A DNA stretch of 64,000 bases, from NCBI GenBank assembly GCA_032334235.1, contig JAVSGI010000008.1:118595-182594 (forward strand). The letters run 5' to 3'. The stretch is from Paracoccaceae bacterium Fryx2 (lineage in GTDB: Bacteria; Pseudomonadota; Alphaproteobacteria; Rhodobacterales; Rhodobacteraceae). The notes under the pieces were generated by a model, which saw nothing but the letters and a program-made list of their open reading frames with translations, was not told the origin of the DNA and searched no databases. The position numbers were made by a program, and so were the translations under genes. This document shows, one piece after another, positions 60,425 to 64,000 of this stretch (positions are counted from its first letter, which is position 1; each line of letters starts with the position of its first letter).

Positions 60425-62862
60425 CCGAAAAACGGGTCTCTGTGCGCCTCTCGGCCAGCGGCGGACGGCAAGTGCGCGCCGAGCTGGAAGGTGTGGGCGA
60501 TGCGGGCAGCCGCGGCTTTGGCAGGCTGAGCCGAGAGATGGATCTGGCCAATGCGCGGCTTGCGGCGCTTATCACGCCGGGCGGCCCTTGCGGCGGGCGT
60601 TATGGCTGCGGCCACAGTGGTGGCGGGGGTGGCCATGATCCGCTCTGGCCTGCAAACCGTCGATGCGCAGGCCAAAATGGCGCAATCTCTGGGCACCACG
60701 GTGGAAAGCCTGCAAGTGCTGGACCGGGCCGCTGATCTCTCTGGCGTCTCGATGGGCAATGTCGAGCAGGCCACGGTGCAGCTGACAAGGCGTCTGAGCC
60801 AGGCAGCGGCAGGTGCTGGCCCTGCCGTCGAAGCGCTTGACCGCCTTGGTCTGTCTGTCAGCGCGCTGCAAAGCCTGCCGCTTGATCAACGTATTGCCTT
60901 GATCCAAGACAGGCTGGCAGAGTTTGTGCCCGAGGCCGAGCGCGCGGCGGTTGCGTCACAGCTCTTTGGCGACCGCGCAGCCTTGGTGTTTACGCGCATT
61001 GATACCGCCACGCTGCGCCAAGCCACCGCTGACGTGACTGATTTTGGCATTGTTGTCTCCGAACAGGACGCAGATCAGATTGAGCGCACCAATGATGCGC
61101 TCTCACGGCTCGGGTCTAATCTGGCGAGGGTGTGTCAAACCAGCTGGCGGTGGCAGCGGCCCCGGCCCTTGAGGCGGTGGCCAACGCACTGGCGGCGGTG
61201 TCCAAAACCACGGGACCGCTGGGCCAAGCGATTGCGGGTGTTTTCGACAATCTGGGACGGCTTGGCGCTTATGCGGCGACCTTTGCCACCTTCCTTGCCG
61301 GGCGCTGGGTTGCAGCAATGGCCATAGCGGCGCTGTCGGTGCGCGGGCTTGCCACAGCCCTTGTGGTCGTGCGGGGCGCGCTGATCCGCACCGGCATTGG
61401 CGCGCTGATCGTGGGCGCAGGTGAGTTGGTCTATTGGTTCACTCGGCTTGTTGCGGGTGCTGGCGGCTTTGGCGCCGCGATGGGGCTATTGAACGACGTC
61501 GCGGTCGAGGTCTGGGGCCGGATCAAAATGGCGGCCAGCTCGGCTGGGGCCGCGGCCACCGCGATGTTCTATGATCTGAAGGCGGACGCGGCCATGGGCA
61601 TGGCGTCCGCAATTGAAAGCGTGGTGGGGTTTGGCAATGCGACAGCCAACACCTTTGAAGGCGCTCTTCTGGCCGTGAAAGAGATCTGGTCGCGCCTGCC
61701 CAGCGTGATTGGCGATCTGGTGTTCACAGCGGCCAACCGCATGCTCGACGGCATTGAGGCAATGCTGAACGGGGCCCTCGGGCAAATTGACGCCTTTACC
61801 GGCAAAATCCGGGATGCGCTGGCAGCTGTTGGGATCGAGACAGCCTTTGGTCAGATTGGCGAGATCAGCCTTGGCGATATTGCAAACCCCTTTGCCGGGG
61901 CCTCAGCCGAGGCGGGCACGGCGGCGGCAGAAGCGTTCCAGCGCGCCTTTGCCAAAAATCCCCTGACCGCCCCTGATCTTGGTCTGAGCGGCCTTGCCAC
62001 TGACGCGCTTGCGACCGCGAACGGCTACCGCCAGGCCGCGAGCGATCTTGCCGCAGGGGCAACAGCGCCGCTTGCAAGTTGGCAGGCGCTCAAAGATGCC
62101 GTAAGCGGCAGTGGTGCTGCAGGCGCTGATGCGCTTGATGAGGCACAGGCCTCGGCCTCAGGCGTTGCGGATGCCTTGGACAGTGCCACAAACGCGGCCA
62201 ACTCTGCAGGTGGGGCGGTCAAGGCCGCCGCCGAAGTGGCCAAAACTGGCTGGGCGGCCGTCTCACAATCCTTGGCGGACTATTCCAAGCAGGCGATGGA
62301 CTGGGGCAAGGGGCTTGGCAGCACTTTGGTCAGCGGCTTTCAATCGGCTGAAACTGCGTTCAAGCAATTTATCACCACCGGCAAGTTCGACTTCAAGTCC
62401 TTGGTGTCTTCCATCCTTGCTGATCTGGCAACGCTGGCGTTCAAGCGCGCGGTTCTGGGGCCGATCGCCAACGCGCTGTCTGGGGTCTTTGGGGGTGGAG
62501 ATATATTTGGCTCGGTTTTGCATGCAGGCGGCATGGTCGGGACTGGCGGAACCAGCCGCAGGGTTCCAGCGCTGGCCTTTGCAGCAGCCCCGCGGATGCA
62601 TGCCGGAGGCTGGGCGGGCCTTAAACCCGATGAGGTGCCCGCAATCTTGCAGCGTGGCGAGCGGGTGTTGAGCCGCAGGCAGGCAGCGGGCTATGGCGCA
62701 GGCGGGGCGGCACCAAACATGTCGATCTCAATTGACGCGCGCGGCGCACAAATTGGCGTGGCCGAACAGATTGAGGCCCGCCTGCGCGCGGCGCTGCCCG
62801 AAATCGCGCGCATCGCCAAGCAAAGCGTCGCGGACGGGCGGCGGCGGGGTCAGGCGATATGA
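60421..62862 (+). pseudogene. Phage tail tape measure protein, with two frame changes
   Basis: About 814 codons if repaired. The segments are: 60421 to about 60575 (KRVSVRLSASGGRQVRAELE; LSREMDLANARLAAL), then the +1 frame from about 60575 to 61130 (LAAGVMAAATVVAGVAMIRS; MAQSLGTTVESLQVLDRAAD), then back to the first frame from 61132 (SNQLAVAAAPALEAVANALA to 62862). The second site shows a doubled tg (gggtgtgtcaa). Hydrophobic helices (VAAMAIAALSVRGLATALVV) and Gly-rich C-terminal segments are typical. It sets tail length. Either broken twice or affected by sequence errors. Confidence 0.82.
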
Positions 62863-63447
62863 CAATTCCAGTGTTGCCGCTGGTGCTGGTGTCCGCACTT
62901 GAGCGGCAGTCTGGTTACTTCCGTGGCCGAGGCACGCTCACCCTTTACCGGCACGTCGCAAATCCAAGACTGGGGCGCATCATGGTGGGAGTACCAGATT
63001 GAAATGGCGGTAACGCAAGGCGCCAATGGCCGCAGCCTGTCTGCGTTCTTTGCCGCTTTGGGCGGTTTGCGGGGGCGGTTCCTGTTTCCCGACCCAACGA
63101 TTGAGGTGCTGGCGGGGGCGGGTAATCCTTATGTTACTGAGACGCAGGCGGCGGGTAGCGCAACGCTGCGCACCGCAGGCTGGGGACTTGGTCTGCGCGC
63201 AGGGGATTTTTTCCAGTTGGGATTGGACGCGACGACACGGCTTTATCAACTGACGGCGGATGTGACGCCAGTGGGTAGCGAGGCCGAACTGGCGTTTGTG
63301 CCGTCCTTGCGCGCTGTTGTTCAGGTTGGCACGCCGATTGGCCTGAATGCCCCGTCCGTTCTTCTTCGGCTAACGGCGCCGGTGCCGACGGTCATTGGCC
63401 GGGCGGATCAGCATCGGTTTACGATCTCAGCCCGAGAGGCGCTTTGA
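62859..63447 (+). pseudogene. Phage minor tail protein (DUF2460-position), probable frameshift near 62898
   Basis: ATG at 62859 overlaps the tape measure stop and reads MTIPVLPLVLVSA. The family-like remainder continues in the +1 frame from about 62899: LSGSLVTSVAEARSPFTGTS, QDWGASWWEYQIEMAVTQGA and FFAALGGLRGRFLFPDPT. One extra base near 62893-62898 explains it. If the downstream frame starts independently (TTG 62899), the protein is 182 residues. Confidence 0.65.
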
Positions 63448-63465
63448 ACTGCGAGGAAATCTGAC

Positions 63466-64000
63466 ATGAGCCGAGATGTAACCGCCGCTTTTGCTGCGGC
63501 ACTGGCAGAGCAACACCTTCGCCCGGTGATCTTCTTCGAGGGCCAATTCGCCACGGGCTGGGTGCGGATTTGGTCGGGGCTGGGCGAGATCGTGCTGGAA
63601 TGGCCAAACTTGGGCTGGGGCTGGATCGCTTCTGGGCATCGGTTCTCTTGATGAAACCGGCGAGGTCGTGGCGGGTGGCACGGCGGTCTCGTTGTCTGGC
63701 GTACCGCTTGATTTGGTGCAAATGGCCATTGAGGAAGCGCGTCAGGGTTTGCCAGGCCGGATCTGGCTTGGGCTTTTGTCTGAAACAGGCCAGATTATCG
63801 CCGATCCGGTGCAGGCCTTCTCGGGCCGTCTTGATGTACCAGAAATCAAGGATGATGCTGACAGCTGCACGATTACCATCAGCTATGAAAGCCGGTTGAT
63901 CGACCTGACCGTGGCGCGGACCTGGCGCTATACCCATGAAAGCCAGCAGGTGCTGTATCCAGGCGATCTTGGCTTTGAATATGTCACCGCCATTCAAGAC
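63466..64000 (+). pseudogene. DUF2163-family distal tail protein, frameshifted and cut by the window edge
   Basis: Starts MSRDVTAAFAAALAEQHLRP, VIFFEGQFATGWVRIWSGLG, typical of DUF2163/tail hub proteins. After GEIV the family continuation (WNGQTWAGAGSLLGIGSLDE; TGEVVAGGTAVSLSGVPLDL) lies in the +1 frame, requiring removal of one base at about 63594-63595. It is open to the right window edge (LGFEYVTAIQD). Homologues sit next to the cell-wall peptidase of the tail tip. Confidence 0.75.

Noticed and set aside
50125..64000. Gene transfer agent rather than a phage
   Set aside because: The head genes are of the lambda gpA/gpB/gpC/gpD/gpE type with integrase and attachment site; Rhodobacterales GTAs have an HK97-type head set and no integrase.
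1..64000. CRISPR array
   Set aside because: I saw no series of regularly spaced identical repeats with unique spacers. The closest, 29514-29605, has four short imperfect repeats inside a coding gene and no cas genes.

Overview
The window is GC-rich DNA from an alphaproteobacterium, most likely of the Rhodobacterales. The gene content and the initiator-tRNA remnant fit that group; this rests on family resemblance, not on a database match. It has two parts.

Left part (1 to about 23.6 kb): a heavily damaged chromosomal region. It starts with the end of an FMN-reductase-like gene. A convergent Ku/LigD end-joining locus follows: Ku carries two stop codons and ligD is cut by an IS. Next are a magnesium-type P-type ATPase with a stop codon directly after its catalytic aspartate, the tail of an MBL-fold RNA exonuclease, a csbD gene split by an IS, a possible PHA-synthase relic, and ftsH with a one-base frameshift. 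Three near-identical 2,578-bp IS21-family copies (2367-4944, 9152-11729, 20669-23246), a second IS21-family element (12437-15023) and an IS5-family element (8215-11851, itself split by an IS21 copy) account for much of the breakage. Remnants of a phage lysis cassette lead to a DprA-like gene and a phosphoribosyltransferase gene, a pair that resembles a known anti-phage module. The second gene is split by IS21 copy 3.

Right part (about 23.6 kb to beyond the right edge): a lambda-like prophage. Its left end is a 3' fragment of an initiator tRNA gene (23591-23638). Next come a HigB/HigA-ImmA toxin-antitoxin pair, a tyrosine integrase and an early module (HTH protein, VRR-NUC nuclease, replication-type HTH protein with iteron-like repeats, cytosine methyltransferase). 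Then follows a 10-kb minus-strand defence operon: SNF2 helicase, small PD-(D/E)XK protein, DUF1156 methyltransferase and DUF499 ATPase. It matches the Helicase-Methylase-ATPase (Hma) type plus an extra nuclease-like gene. After an IS110-family element come two ParB-methyltransferases, a small-gene operon, and a structural module in lambda order: TerS, TerL, gpW-like, portal, S49 protease/scaffold, gpD, gpE, joining proteins, tail tube, tail chaperone with a -1 slippery site, tape measure and distal tail proteins.

The prophage therefore appears to carry a large defence system as cargo, beside an older chromosomal defence pair. Several genes on both sides carry frameshifts or stop codons. Some may be real decay and some may be sequence errors; this cannot be settled from the sequence alone.
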